Positions 49,200 through 62,416 of a stretch of DNA of 64,000 nucleotides are shown here, piece after piece (within the stretch, counting starts at the first letter, position 1; every line of letters begins with the position of its first letter). The DNA is from Papio anubis. Taxonomy: Eukaryota > Chordata > Mammalia > Primates > Cercopithecidae. The stretch covers positions 120,521,779 through 120,585,778 of the forward strand of contig NC_044996.1 in the NCBI RefSeq assembly GCF_008728515.1, given 5' to 3'. Under the pieces are notes generated by a model. It did not search any database. It was not told the origin of the DNA and saw only the letters and a program-made list of their open reading frames with translations. A program made the translations under genes and the position numbers.

Positions 49200-50060
49200 A
49201 ACAAACTTCCCAGCAGCACTTGACAGAGCTACACCTATTCTTCCCATTTCCAAAGCAGTGGAGAATTAATTACCAGTTCTATGGATCTATTGTAAGTATA
49301 ATAGACTAAAGAGCTATCACAGACACATTTATTGTAAAAGCACAATCCCAAGAGTGTCTAGTGGAGGGCCAAAACGATTAACACAAATGCTTTGTCAGAT
49401 CAAAGATAAAACCTGCACCGCCCAATTGAGGAATGAATTAGAACAGTGGGTTATCTTTCAAATTAACCAGGGCAGTTAGTGAGGAAAATTTCATGAAAGT
49501 GTAATTCTTAGCCTTTGTGAATCCACACAGCAGGCATTCTGCCAGCTGACAAGATGATGAAATTTTCATGCTTAAAAAAAGCCCTCTTCATTTCCCAATT
49601 TAGATTAGCTAGTGTTTCTCTCCCTTTTGTGTGTGTATGTCTATTTGCTCTTCTGGAGCAGAATTTAAGGGGAGGGGGAACACATATCAATTTTTCACTG
49701 TAAAACGGAGTCTTTCAAAAACATCCCTAAAAGCTTAGAGTTATAGTCTTTAAGCTGCTTTTTTATGATTTTCAAAAAATACCAGTTCAATTTCAACTTT
49801 ATACAAAGGAACCAACAAGGACCAGGGCATGAAATCAGCTTTGAATTAAGGCTTTCTGTGCTACCTCAAAGTCTTTCAACACTTCATCAACTCTCAAGAC
49901 AAAGCAGAGTTGTCTTCTTCCTAAAGAAATTAATATATTACTTAAAATATCCTGGCTCAGTGCTTTTTGTATTTCTATGTATATCAAAGTTTAAATGTTA
50001 TAGGAAATTAGAATTCAGGGGATACAATCATTGCTATAGATGAGGAGCAAAAAGCCTCTC
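49200..50060. promoter_or_regulatory. Candidate ultraconserved/enhancer module 10
   Basis: About 860 bp without repeats. GAGAATTAATTACCAG (49,261-49,276) is a palindromic homeodomain core; others are AAACGATTAACAC (49,373), CAAATTAACC (49,459) and TTTAGATTAGCTAG (49,601). TTTGTCAGATCAAAGATAA (49,391) contains a TCF/LEF-like ATCAAAG. Length and composition fit the very long elements known from this gene, but alignment is needed. Confidence 0.45.
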
Positions 50061-51279
50061 CTTTCCCATAAAGGAGCCAATATTTATTAAAATATTATGT
50101 GATACAGATTGCTTCTCAGATAAACAAATATTTGTTATATCACATTTACTCAGTCAGTCCTGTTAATTCATGACAGAAGGTAACAGAACATGTGATGTAC
50201 TTTTCCAAAATTAAGGTAATTTAGAAGTATACTTTGTTACCCCAAACTTTTGTACCTTTTTTCTTGACAATCTAATTTCTTAGTCATCTAGAACTATGTT
50301 TCTTGGCAGGTTATAGTGTTTGGTCAAGTACCATATTCCATTCATCTTCCTGGAGTCCCTTCCTCATGAAGATACCTTCCTTTCTCAGTGCAGGTTGACT
50401 TCCCCCGCAGTGCTTCTAAGACTAAAATTAAAATAATATTGAGACTCTTGCCTTCATTTCACAAACAACTTTAATGCCAGTGGGTAGTATTTTTTAAGTT
50501 GCTAAATAGGAGAAAACCATTTTGGTAATTAGCTTCAGAGACAGTCACTTAACCTCAATACTTACTATCAATATCTTTACCTCAGTACACTTGGTATATT
50601 AGTCTCCAATTGGATTACCATCACCATGATAAATCACACTGAACTAATAACTGTAATCAGTATCACTCGAGGCACAATAACAGAAGAAACTCAATGCTAT
50701 GTCCCTCTAGGAGGAAACAAGATGGTCTACCAATGAAGTAGAACCTAAAGGTATAGGGGCTTTTTGTACAAAAGCTCTGATCTGGAAAATATTTGAAATA
50801 TTTGTTTAGCATGGGGCCATAAGAACGAATAATGGATTTCTTTCTCTGCCAACCAATCACATATAATTCAGATCAGAAAGTAGAGAAATAAGTTCCTAAT
50901 TTTGAGGATAGTCATATCAATTTTTAACCCCAGGAATGACATATGGCTATTTTGATCAGAAATCCCTTAGAAATGTCAATCAAGTGGGCAGTTAACTACA
51001 AAAACCTGTTACTTGATGTTAGTGAGATGGCTGGCAAAAAGACAATTAAAGCAAATGCTCTAGAAACCTTGTGTTAAATATCTGGATCCCTAAAAGTAGG
51101 TTATTTAGCTTGAAAAATACTTATATAACCACCACCACAACATACACACAAATTAGGTTAGAAATCAATCTTTCAGTCAGGGCATATTTCTAGCTATACA
51201 GAAGATCATTTTTCAGAGTATTTGCAACTTAGTCAAAACAGACTATTCCTTCTTAAAGAAGGAAATAGATGAGTTTCTT

Positions 51280-51570
51280 CTAGTATTAACATTTCCGTGG
51301 TGAAGATCTTGATAGACTAAACACAGAGAGAAAACTCAGAATTCTTCCCAAGAGTCAGGCAAGGATCATACTCTGTTCATTGAGGCCTGTAAATGAGGAG
51401 CTGAATAGTTTTGATTTGGCCTAAATTTTCATGTGCTGCACATTTCATCTACTGAGGAATGTGACCCCACAGACAACTTTTATTCCCATCCACTGTTCAG
51501 TAAGGGCAGCACAGGATTATTCACTAAGATGTTTCAGATTTTCCCAAAATGTAGTCATAATTATTATTTT
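51280..51570. promoter_or_regulatory. Candidate conserved element 11
   Basis: Repeat-free segment about 1 kb from the 52,615 exon, with CTTGATAGACTAAACAC, CAAGGATCATACTCTG and TGCTGCACATTTCATC. Few CpGs. Weaker case than the others. Confidence 0.28.
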
Positions 51571-52575
51571 TTAATAATGTTTAGGCAAACTGACTTGCTT
51601 TTCTGATAAATATATTCAACACCAAAATAATAATACTGGAACTCTATGTTTTTACTCTTCATCTTAATGATCTAATAGTTGCTTTTCACACAATGAGTTC
51701 TATTTTAAAGAAGAAAATGCTGTTACATGTTAACCAATACATGAGGAGAAAGTACAGAACGATCTTTAGAAAAGTCATAGGTCTTAACTAATGTATGTTT
51801 TTTTTTTGGAAATGTGTTGCCAATGTAGCTTTTAAAAAGAAGTTACAGTGAACTTTCAAGTTAACAGAAAATTTGTTTAGATGACAAATGACATACTGAA
51901 ACACTAAGAAAAATCAAGTGGATGTGAAGTTTTTAATTTTTGAAGAGAAAAAAACTAATTCATGTGAAATGTGTTAAAAACAAAAACTCTGAATAAAAGC
52001 CTTCTTTCCAATGAAGACAAATCACTCATTGTTCTATTCTGGCATTTATAGTATAAATTTATAAAAATTAGACATTCTCTTTTGAATGCCAGACAAACTG
52101 CATTTAAATTTAAAAGATATTTGATTTCCTCAGAAAACTAGGGTATGGAGTGGTTCAGGGTGCTACATAAACACAAAGTATTAGTTTTGTGTGGGCAGTC
52201 TACTAAGATCACCACACATAATCTACTGGCTCTACTTGCTGACAATAGCCAATAGTGATTTTTTTCTTCCTTTATCCAAAGATCTGAGCAATCATTTAAT
52301 TAGTCTTATTAAGGTAACAATAAACTAAAACATTTCTTAATTATATTCCGTTTTTTTTTTTTGAAAAGTAAAAAATTTCATTATTTAAAATACTGCTCAT
52401 AAATGAAAGAGATGTAATGCCTGAAAGAAATTATCAAACAATTTGTCAGGCTAATATGCCAAAATTACATACTTTATCATATTAGTATTAATAGCATTTC
52501 ACTGGGAATTTTTCCCAAAAGTCTTTTCAAAATTTTACAGTTTCATGAAAACCAAAAAACAAGTACCAAACCTCA

Positions 52576-52746
<171 letters not shown>

Positions 52747-54460
52747 CTACATAAGTCAGGACAAGTATACAAAAAGTTACTGTGAGGCTATAAAAGGGTT
52801 TTTGTGCTTAAAAACTTAGGTGCTGTCCTAGTGTTGAATATTCTTAATTCGTTTTATTGGTGAGTTTTTAACCCTATCTTCTCAATTATTTTCCTCCCAA
52901 AGACCGCTTTAGTCACACATACCTTCCATTCCTTGCCATCATCATAATGGAGTGCAAAGTCAAAGGGAAAACGCTGAAATCACTATTTTACATTTCCTAC
53001 ACGAGGGACTCTATGGATAAAATAATTTTTCCTCTGTAAATACCAGTGAAGTTATGTTACTGGAAATAAACCTCCTTCTTAGAGATACTGATTAAAAACT
53101 TTAAATTTGTATTTATTCATTACAAACTTGAAGAAAAACAAGAGCCTTTATCACATTAGTCTGTTTTCATCTTGTCAACTTAATTTTAAAAATAAAGTTT
53201 AAAAGTTAAAAGTGTAGTACCACAAAAACAGTATCACTTATTGTCTGCTTAGCAAATCTAAAATTTTGGCAATTTTTCCAAAAAATGAAGTGCATTGGGG
53301 GAGGGAGGCAGGAGAAGTAAAAATCTGAAATAAATAAATATTAGTTCGGAGAAAACATTTTGTTTTGTTGTGTTTTGTTTTAAACAAAGACAAGGCAAAT
53401 GTAACATATAGCAAAACTGTTGGGATTTCTGAAGCATTTGTTTTCCTTTCTGATACTTAAACATCTTGGTTTCCTGCTCCAATCTGGTACATAACCCTAC
53501 CCGCCACGCTAAGCAATTCCAGGTGGAAGAGATTTCAGAGCTTGACATCGGCTCTTCCACAGTTAGCCCATCTGCAAGTCGTCAAGCCTCCATGCAATTA
53601 ACTATCTTATTTACAGCTGTAATGAAGCAAAACTCAAGGATTTAGCAAGTATTGCTGATCTGTGTCTGCCTCTTCCTTGCACTTGCTTCCAAAGACTGCT
53701 TTGTTTTGATTCAAAAAAATGCAAAACATCTGCTGTTTGTCCAAATTAACTTAAAATAATTACTTTTAATTTAGATAAAGGGTGTCTTTTCTTTCAGTTT
53801 CAAGGTTTTACACAGTTGTGCTGCCTATTCCTTTGCCAATGGCTAGTATATGCATAACACTGCAGTGGAAATCAAGTAAATTGGCCAAGTTTCAAGCTCT
53901 GATCCAAGGTCAATAATACATTTTTTGGCAGTACTTCTTGAAAGGAATGTCTCCCTGTGACTTTTTAAATGTCTAATATGCAAAGACAGCAGAAAAGATA
54001 AGAGTACCTTTACAAAATGGAGGTAAGTGGGATGTGTAAAGACAAACACAAACTTTCCCAAAACACTTAGTTCCCATTAACTTGATTTAAGATAAAGAAA
54101 AATATTGGTCTAAGTCTTAATAGATGGGGGTTGACAGTGGGACAATACAGGTTACTAATTAAGAAATTATAATAAAAAATACTTTAAGATAATTTACAAT
54201 TTTAAAGGGATTCCACTTAAAAACCAAGGTCAAGCACTCTAGGAAGCCAAAATAATATTCAAGCACATTCAAGTAAGAGTTTTCAAACAGAAATAAAAGC
54301 AAGCTGTGAAGGTAGATTTTACATGATGCTAAAATTCTTTAAACACATGAAAGCAACATGCGTGTATTTATTTCACCCTTTTTATATATCCCATAGTGGG
54401 GGAAAGGGGTAAGGCCTTTATACAAGTTCGCTCACAAAATGAAAGACAGAAACAACTAAC
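52747..54460 (-). other. POLA1: Short POLA1 intron (1,714 bp) without recognisable transposons
   Basis: This intron separates the two exons that together build zinc site 1. It contains no Alu, L1, LTR or DNA transposon that I can see. Its centre (53,430-53,790) has CpGs and homeodomain-like AATTA motifs and is listed separately as a candidate regulatory element. Confidence 0.9.
53430..53790. promoter_or_regulatory. Candidate ultraconserved/enhancer module 12 inside the short intron
   Basis: CpGs at 53,512, 53,517, 53,549 and 53,580 in about 70 bp; GCAATTAACTATC (53,595), TACAGCTGTAATGAAG (53,612) and AAATAATTACTTTTAATTTAG (53,754) give E-box and homeodomain cores. It sits midway between two coding exons. 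Confidence 0.4.
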
Positions 54461-54639
54461 CGAACCATCAAAGACATTATCATAAATATTCTCAGTTCCA
54501 CATGTAGGGCATGGACATTTGAATCTTTCACAGTCCCTGTATTTCTCTTCATCAGTGAGCTGTGCTGGGCCACCAAGTAGAGCATCATTCTCTTCATCTT
54601 TATGATAATGATGAACTCTAAATTGGGTGGGGTCAAGTC
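54461..54639 (-). CDS. POLA1: POLA1 internal exon: start of C-terminal zinc domain, first half of Zn site 1
   Basis: Coding exon of the DNA polymerase alpha catalytic subunit, which extends RNA-DNA primers in the nuclear polymerase alpha-primase complex. The minus strand reads 2 bases finishing a split Gly codon, then 59 codons beginning LDPTQFRVHHYHKDEEND and ending NVFDGS. The acceptor is a T-rich tract ending AATAG at 54,640; the donor is TCG|GTTAGT, with T at +3, so weaker than consensus. An acidic linker (KDEENDALLGG) precedes the CPCPTC cluster; the last two of its cysteines fit human C1283 and C1286, the first two ligands of zinc site 1. Counting from these puts the first full codon at residue 1241. 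The reading frame joins the next exon in phase 0. No stop or frameshift is seen. The preceding exon (ending near IATWLG) was not found to the right. POLA1 identity rests on my recall of the protein and is very secure. Confidence 0.97.
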
Positions 54640-55566
54640 CTATTAATATAAAAGAAAAAAACAAATTCAGAAAAGTATTCCAAAAATATCCCAAAGAAGA
54701 AAACTCTCACAAAAAATGATTTTAATTTCATGCACATACACACAACCATTTGAACTCAAGAGCACATGGACAAATGACTTCTCTTTTTACAAGAGATTAT
54801 TTTATAAATAAAACAAGTAACTGCAACAACGCAAGACAGAAATATGCCACTGAACACATGGGTTTGGAAGCAACTACTTTGATAGGATGTTTTTATTACT
54901 CTCTTAAAGTTACAATGAAAACCTCAAATAAATGTGTACTAAGAAATTCTCTTAAAATGAAATTGTCACAATTAAAACTGAGAATAAAATCAGAGAATAA
55001 AAATTCCATTAAGGAAAACAGGTTCACTGCCATTACAACTCCTTCAAGTGCAGACACAGCTAACCCTGATTTCAATGCAGTAGTCGATTTCATCTTGGCT
55101 CAGTAGTTAACAGCATGTAGGTTGCAATCTAATTCAGTGGTTAAAATTCAGTAGCAGTATCCGAGACAAAATGCAACATGGTTTTCTTGATGTTCGAAAT
55201 TCAGAAATTTAAAATATGTGCAAAAAAAATGGGTCTACAGATTCTATAGGCCAAAATGTCCCCAAGAATCCTGAAACCAAATATACCTTCCATATTTCAT
55301 TCAAAACAACATAAGAAATCAATCGATGCATGTTTATGCTGTTTTGTTTCCACAAACTAATTAGGGAAAAGAAACATTTTTAGGCCAGCCTATTTAATTT
55401 ACCCTTGGTCAAAACATGTGTGCCAAAATTTACTATTTGAATTTATACTTAAAAATAATTATTCTACACTGTTTCTTAGAATTTTAGGGATTGCTGAGGG
55501 ATGCTTTCAAGAAAAGAATGTAAGAGATAATATTTCTATCTTTTGGAAATCTAAGGAAAAACTTTC

Positions 55567-55584
55567 GGAAATCTAAGAAAAACT
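55567..55584. repeat. Second copy of a ~22-bp tandem duplication
   Basis: GGAAATCTAAGGAAAAACT (55,545-55,563) is followed by GGAAATCTAAGAAAAACT; one base differs in length. Confidence 0.8.
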
Positions 55585-55844
55585 ATCTTATTTTAGTATA
55601 AAGGTAAATAAGTAATATAAAACAGTTACTGAGCCAAAAGCTCACAAATACCAAAAATATCAAAAAATTGTTTAAAATTTATCAACAGCTACATAGGTAG
55701 ATAAATCTAACAAGATGCATTCAGAATTCAGCAACAGAATCCTAAACCCTATTTGGTCAGCTGTCAAGTGACATCTAGTAATTATAAAATACTGGAGGCT
55801 GACTCTTCACAGTTGAAAGGGGCCAAACAAAGAATAAGATAACT

Positions 55845-55995
55845 GAGACACAGAGTCTCAGTTTTCTCACCTGCAAAACGGAGGTAGCATCACTGATCAT
55901 ACACTTTTGAAGTTTAAATTGGATAATATAGAACAAACCGAGTTCAACGCTGCCTACTGCACAGCAAGCACTCAATAAATGCCATTTGAATGAAA
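55845..55995 (+). mobile_element. MIR fragment
   Basis: GAGTCTCAGTTTTCTCACCTG, GCACAGCAAGCACTCAATAAATG follow the MIR core and tail. Confidence 0.8.
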
Positions 55996-58699
55996 AAATA
56001 AAACAGTGAATGAACATCATTTAATCTAGACTATACTCACTCAAGATTATACATTTAGAAAACTGTACGAGACATGTTCATGTTGCATATGAAGTTAATA
56101 GCTACTCTTTGTAGGAATTAAAGTATTTCCTAAAGTGGTAGTATATGATAAAAACAAAGAATGCACATTCAGAACAATTTGAAAAGCTGTTCTTCATTAG
56201 TGACATAAATTATGTTAACATGGGCCACTTGTCACCAAGACACTATATATTTCTATTTTACAAGTTACCTAACCCCTAAGAGAAACAGCAAATTAGAGAA
56301 GTATGTGGGAATACATATATCCTCACATTTAAAGCTAAGGATGGTCAGAGGAATTGAGAGAGACCACGCCAGTGAATGAGGCCAGTTCGTCTCTGGAGTG
56401 AAGGGTAACTGTCGCTAATTCAAACTCTAGTTGTGAATCCAAGTATTCACATAATATTTTGATTTATTTGCAATTATGAGAAAGGAGCTTCACTTTTTCT
56501 CTGACCCTATGACTATTAATCAGTTTCCCAGGCCAACACTAATCAAAAGATAAGGAAAAAGAAAATAAGCAAGATTTTTCTAAAAGGCAAGTTTCTTTCA
56601 CAGTCCAAAAATAAAGGAACAAAACAATGCTGGTTTGCACATATACAAAACTGACCAGGCTATGAAAAGGAACCAAGAGGAGCTACTCTCTACTCCTCCC
56701 CACTAGCCATGGCTCACTTGGTGCACCTGAGTGCATGAACCTGCAAGCACTGACCCAGGACAGCCTGCCTGCACAGTAAGCCAAAAGTGGATGTGGGCCA
56801 TCTTGTTACTTACTCACAGAGAAACGCCCAAACGACTGGCTGAAACTTGCGAAAAATACTAGGTCCTATGAAATGTCTACTCTAAATGTCTACCCTAAAA
56901 ATCCATTTCTACAAATCACTCAATCTTCCCATGGCAGTAACAAAGCCAACTGGCTTAGCTAATTACTTCAGATTTATTCCCAAGCTGATTTTTTTTCTTC
57001 AGGGGAAGGGGCTTCAATCTTAGTACTCTCTTGGTCATAGTTCAATGCTAAAATGTAAAAATATAAAGGGAGAAGAGACTGTAATGAGCTTAAAATATTA
57101 GGTATATAATGATCCTTGTACAAGTTAAATACCAAAATGCCATTTAAAAAGTTATTTTCTTGGGAGGGCAGTTATAAGTTCAACAAGCAAACCACAGAGG
57201 GCTAAATTAAATCGTTTTAAGAAAATATACAATGTCATGTTAAAAAAATAAGGATCATTGCTGCTGGAATCTTTTTTGAAAAGGTGAAAATCCAGGGTTA
57301 AACAAGCCCCAGACTTAGTCACCATATACATTAGTTTTTCCAAATTCTCACAAAACTGGTAACAGCAGCTTATTTCGAAGTTTCAGTTGACTTATAAGAA
57401 GTTTTACTGCTTATACCCTAAACTCATTAAGGCTGGAGTGAAACAAGAAACAAGTATCTGGTGCTGCCACCTAGAGGTAGAGATTCTGAATTTTAAAATG
57501 TGCAAAACAGCAGCTACATGTAATTCCATTTTTAATTGTTGTCACTCCAAAATTAAACACTTCTGTCAAAAATGACATTAAGGCAAAATCTTTATTACTG
57601 CACTTGCCCTACATGCATATACACCATATAATTAATGTTACACTGCTTACATTAGTCTTTGAGCAAGAAATGCAAAACTGAATCCCAAATTCCTTATTGC
57701 TTCTACTGAAAGCTTTCTCTGAACTGGCTTAAAGGAACAAACTTTATGTCCCATTTGAGAAAAGTAACTTCCATTTCTTTTAGGCTAGCTCTTGACAGGT
57801 GACTTAAGTCTTCTGGTGAGGCACAGAATGAAGGAAGGAGCAGCCTGCCTGGGCTTTGCAAAACCAGTTATCTGGAGGAAGAGCAGCCGTGGTTTCCCCC
57901 AGAATAGGCTGAGATGATGTATGCTTTAATTCAATTATGTGGCTTGTAGTGATCGACTCATTTGTGCTGGGGTTGAGGGTACAGAAGAGGGAGTGAAATG
58001 AAATTAAAATACTGTCATTTATAATTAGAAAATTTCTAGGATCTCACATTATTTTGGCAACAGGATCAAAACTCTCATGTTTCAAGAAGTATTTATAGAA
58101 AGTAACATCATAGGCATCGGGGTGGATGAGCTTAGCAGTACTGTCTTTACTTAAGTCACCATAGTCTTATCACACACACCCCCAGTATGACATTTAGCAC
58201 AAAATTATTTTTCTACCATTGCACTTTCTAACCATTGTAAATTATACCTGTTCACCTGCCCCCACTCCCAAGGAGTTTTTAAACTGTTCATAACTTGAGG
58301 CATACGGTCATTAGAGAGACTGACACATTTAATCAAATTCTTTCCTTCCTTCAAAAGACAAGGTCTCTATTAGTGCAACAGCAAATAACTATAGTGAAAC
58401 CCTTATATATGTTCATGCAAGTGGGGAAGAGGGAAAATCCACATAAATGAAACTCCAAATGAGTAAAGGGAGTAACTGGTATTTACAAGCAGTTATTTGT
58501 AATATGGATCATTTAATCTATGAAGGAAGCTAACTAATAGAATCCTATTGAGTGAAATTTTTTTGTAAAAATTTCTTAGAGGAAGTAAACCATTTATCTT
58601 TTGCATGAGTTCAGGTTTTCATATATCAGGACATCTTAGAAGATAATATGCAAAGTGAAAATTTAGTATGATTAAAGAAAAAATAATTTTCAAATGGTG
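55996..58699. other. Intron stretch, unassigned
   Basis: No gene, Alu or L1 seen. 57,700-57,990 (CTTTGCAAAACCAGTTATCTG, TTTAATTCAATTATGTGGC) is unique sequence that could be a further conserved element, but nothing decides it. Confidence 0.5.
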
Positions 58700-59155
58700 A
58701 ATGCTATATCCACAGAATGCTCATAGCAGCTTTATTCATAATAGCCCAAAATGGAAACACTCCAGATGTCCATCAACAAGAGAATGGATAAACTAGTATA
58801 TCTACCATGAAATACTACTCAGCAATGAAAAAGAGTGAATACTGATACATGCAACAAGACACATGAATCTCAAAAATACCATGCTAAGTGAAAGATGCAC
58901 ACAAAAAGAGTATATACTGTAGGAAACCATTTATACGAAAATCTTGAAAAGGCAAAACTAACTGATGCTGATAGATTTCAGATGAGTGATTGCTACTATA
59001 ACAGAGGTGCTGACTGGGAAGAGGCACAAGGGAACATTCTGGAATGATGAAAATGTTCTGTGTCTGTGCCTAAATAACTGATTGTATATACTCAAGATTT
59101 TAGCATTTTATGGTAAATTATGTGAATTATACTCTTTAAAAAGCATGCCAAATAG
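58700..59155 (+). mobile_element. Old L1 (L1M-type) 3' end
   Basis: GCAGCTTTATTCATAATAGCC, GTCCATCAACAAGAGAATGG, then a 3' UTR with GATGAAAATGTTCTGTGTC and TGTGAATTATACTC. Confidence 0.88.
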
Positions 59156-59170
59156 GAAAAGATGTTTGTA

Positions 59171-59517
59171 TAGGTTGAACATCCCTAATCCAAAAATCTG
59201 AAATGCTCCAAAATTTGAAACGTTTTGAGTGCCAACATGATAGCACCAGTGAAAAATTCCACGCCTGACCTCATGTGATGAGTTGCAGTCAAAACTTTGT
59301 TTCAGGCACAAAATTTTAAAAAATATTGTATAAAACTGCCTTCAGGCTACGTGTATAGGCTGTATATAAAACATAAATGAACTTCATGTTTAGACTTGGG
59401 TCTCATCTCTAAGATAGCTAATTATCTATATGCAACTATTACAAAATCCAAAAAAATTCCCAAACACTTCTGGTCCTAAGTATTTCAGATAAGGGATACT
59501 CAACCTGTAATATATAC
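59171..59517 (+). mobile_element. Tigger-type DNA transposon (nonautonomous) with TA duplication
   Basis: Left end TAGGTTGAACATCCCTAATCC and right end GATAAGGGATACTCAACCTG are imperfect inverted repeats. TA precedes (59,169) and follows (59,518), as expected for the Tc1/mariner superfamily. Length 347 bp, no transposase. Confidence 0.8.
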
Positions 59518-59519
59518 TT

Positions 59520-60375
59520 CCAAAAGACTCGTAATTAGAACACATAGGAAATGCCTGCAAATCAATAAGCAAAAGAGAAGCAAACAGGACAACAGAGAAA
59601 GACTTAAACAGGCATCTCACGAAAGGAAATATTCCAATGGCCAAGAAGCATGTGGAAAGGTGTTCAACTTCATTAGTCATCAAAGAAATACAAATTAAAA
59701 CCACAACTCTATGCCACCATGTAAAATGAAGATGGAAAACACTACCCTACCAAATGTTGGTAGGAATGTGGAGCACCCATACACTGCTAGTAGGAAGTGT
59801 AAACAAGTAGAACCACTTTGGAAAACTGGTAGAATCTATTAAAATTATACATACATGTCCCCAATGGCCTAGCAATTCTCCTTAGTACATACCCAAGAGA
59901 AATACATGCTTATGTTCGACAGAGGACCTGTACAACAACTCTCAAAGCAGCACTATTCAAAACACCCCAAATGTGGAAACAACTCATAGGTGTACCTCCA
60001 GTAGACAGTCATACAATGTGGTATATTCAGACAATGAAATATTATACAGAATTTACAGAAAGGAAGGACAAGCACATGGATGAATCTCACAAACGTAATA
60101 TTCAGTAGAAGTAGTCTAGACACAAAGAACAAAGACGCAATTTGTGTAATATCCCCCAAGATCCACCTCATATGTTATTAGATGCCAGGTATGTGGAGGA
60201 TCATTTCTAGGAGACATGAGGGGCCTTCTGGGAATGTAGTAATGTACTGTTTCTTGAGCTCAGTACTGACTACACCAGTGCATGATGATCCCGTGAAAAT
60301 TTATCAAGCACTTTCATTAGGTTTTGTGCACTTTTCTGTATGCATGTTATACTATGAAAAATTCACACTTAGGTG
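59520..60375 (+). mobile_element. Old L1 (L1M-type) 3' end, separate copy
   Basis: CAACTTCATTAGTCATCAAAG, CACTACCCTACCAAATGTTGG, then CAAAGCAGCACTATTCAAAAC and a 3' UTR to GCATGTTATACTATGAAAAATTC. Confidence 0.8.
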
Positions 60376-60906
60376 AGAAAATTGCATACTAAATATTTCT
60401 TATGAAACATCTATGAATTTGTTGCAAAATGCATTGAATCTCAAACAGACATAAACCCCACTGCCTAGGAAGAAGCGCGTATTTTATATTTTAGCAAATA
60501 TAAAATATAATAAATTGAGCCTAAATATAATCCCATCTTTAAATCTAACTATTTATAGGAAATACAGGAGACAGAAGAACATGTTAAAAGATACCACCAG
60601 GATGTGATCAGTAAACTCCAGAATGAGAAAAATTCTACAGGACAAAAAGCCCAGCTTCTTTCATAAACAAACTGGGAGGATCAACAAAGAAAAAAAAAAT
60701 AGAGATTAACTACCAAGTTGACCCTGACTGGATTCCAATCCAAACAAGGAGCTTTTTAAAAAGTGTATTCATAGTGCAATCAGGGAAATATAAACACTTG
60801 TTGGAAATTAGACGAAAGGAAGGAATTGTGAGGTTTTTTAATGTGATGTGATAATAATACCGTTATGCTGAAAAGGGGAATCTTTGTCTTTTAGAAATGC
60901 AAAATG
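60376..60906. other. Intron stretch, unassigned
   Basis: AT-rich; nothing recognised. Confidence 0.5.
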
Positions 60907-61201
60907 GGCTGGGCGCAGTGGCTTGCGCCTGTAATCGCAGCACTCAGGGAGGCCAAGGCAGGAAAATCACCTGAGGTCAGGAGCTCGAGACCAGCCTGGC
61001 CAACACAGCGAAACCCCGTCTCTACCTAAAAATACAAAACAAATTCAGCCGGGGATGGTGGCACATGCCTGTGAACCCAGCTACCCAGGAGGCTAAGGCA
61101 GGAGAATCGCTTGAATCTGGAAGGCATAGGTTATCATGAGCCGAGATTGCACCACTGCACTCCAGCCTGGGTGACAGAGCAAGACTCTGTCTCAAAAAAA
61201 A
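60907..61201 (+). mobile_element. AluS-like element with duplication
   Basis: GGCTGGGCGCAGTGGCTTGCG ... CTGTCTCAAAAAAAA; perfect duplication AGAAATGCAAAATG at 60,893-60,906 and 61,202-61,215. Confidence 0.96.
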
Positions 61202-61407
61202 AGAAATGCAAAATGAAATATTAACACACAAAATAAATATATTTTGAAGGATATACTTCAAAATAATAGAGGAAGGTGGGAAAGAGGAATAATAAGATTG
61301 GCCACCAATGCAGAATACTAAAGGTGGGTGATGAATATATGAGGGTTTAATCTTGCCCTATAATTTAATATATGTGAAACTAGAGAAAATTTTGTATTCT
61401 CTACTAT

Positions 61408-61432
61408 AACATATATATATATATATATATAC
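61408..61432. repeat. (AT)n microsatellite
   Basis: Uninterrupted AT run followed by ACAC, about 25 bp left of an Alu. Confidence 0.95.
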
Positions 61433-61453
61433 ACATTTTTCCATAATAACAAG

Positions 61454-61762
61454 TTTTTTTTTTGTTTTTTTGTTTTTTTTGAGGCGGAGTCTCACTCTGT
61501 TGCCCAGGCTGGAGTGCAGTAGTGCAATCTCGGCTCACTGCAACCTCGTGTCCCAGGTTCAAGAGATTCTCCTGCCTCAGCCTCCCGAGCAGCTGGATTA
61601 CAGGTGCCCGCCACCACGCCTGGCTAATTCTTTTGTATTTTTAGTAGAAATGGGGTTTCACCCTGTTGGCCAGGCTTGTCTTGAACTCCTGACCTCAAGT
61701 AATCTGCCCACCTTGGCCTCCCATAGTGCTAGGATTATAGGCGTGAGCCACTGTGCCCAGCC
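61454..61762 (-). mobile_element. AluS-like element
   Basis: Antisense dimer with a T/G tail (TTTGTTTTTTTG). AACAAGTTTT occurs at 61,448 and again at 61,763. Confidence 0.95.
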
Positions 61763-62126
61763 CAACAAGTTTTTAAAATATTACAGATCCAATTTAAAGA
61801 TAAACAATTTACTATATAAGTGTCAGACAACCGAAACTGTCTTTCACACCAACAATACATCTCTTCATAATGTAAATGGAAAATTTCTGAGTATTTTAGA
61901 AGAAATAATAGCCGAGCCTTTGGTTTAAATGAATACCCAAGATTTTTATTTTCCTGGAGAAGATAGTTCTCAAAATCTTGACAGAATAAACAGCCTGATG
62001 AGCAGCATTCTCATGACTTCAATCTATTGGTTTTAATGCCCTTGACAATAGACGCAAATATAAATTATAACTTAATGAGATGTGCATTTCTGGGCAGGAG
62101 AAGCTTTTCAAGTGTCTTCTTCCCCG

Positions 62127-62416
62127 TTTTTTTTTTTTTTTTTCTAAGACAGGGTCTTGCTCTGTCAAGCGCAATGGAACGATCACAGCTCACTGCAGCC
62201 TTGACCTCCCTGGCTTAAGTGATCCTCCCATCTCAGTCAGCTGAGTAGCTGGGACTGCAGGCATGCGCCACCATACCCAACTAATTTTGGTATTTTTTGT
62301 AGAAACGGGGTTTTGCTATGTTGTCCAGGCTGGTCTTGAACTCCTAGACTCAAGCCATCCTCCTGCCTCCCAAAGTGTTGGAATTACAGGCGTGAGTCAT
62401 GCATGGCACCTGGCCT
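62127..62416 (-). mobile_element. AluJ-like element
   Basis: CTAAGACAGGGTCTTGCTCTG ... GCAGCCTTGACCTCCCTGGC ... GGCACCTGGCC; older AluJ wording. Confidence 0.92.

Noticed and set aside
54750..55106. 118-residue plus-strand open frame in unique intron sequence
   Set aside because: Low-complexity composition (Asn, Lys, Thr rich), no recognisable motif and no splice context; compatible with chance in AT-rich DNA.
61470..61928. 152-residue open frame, the longest in the window
   Set aside because: About two thirds lies in an antisense Alu and the rest in AT-rich intron; no gene-like continuation.
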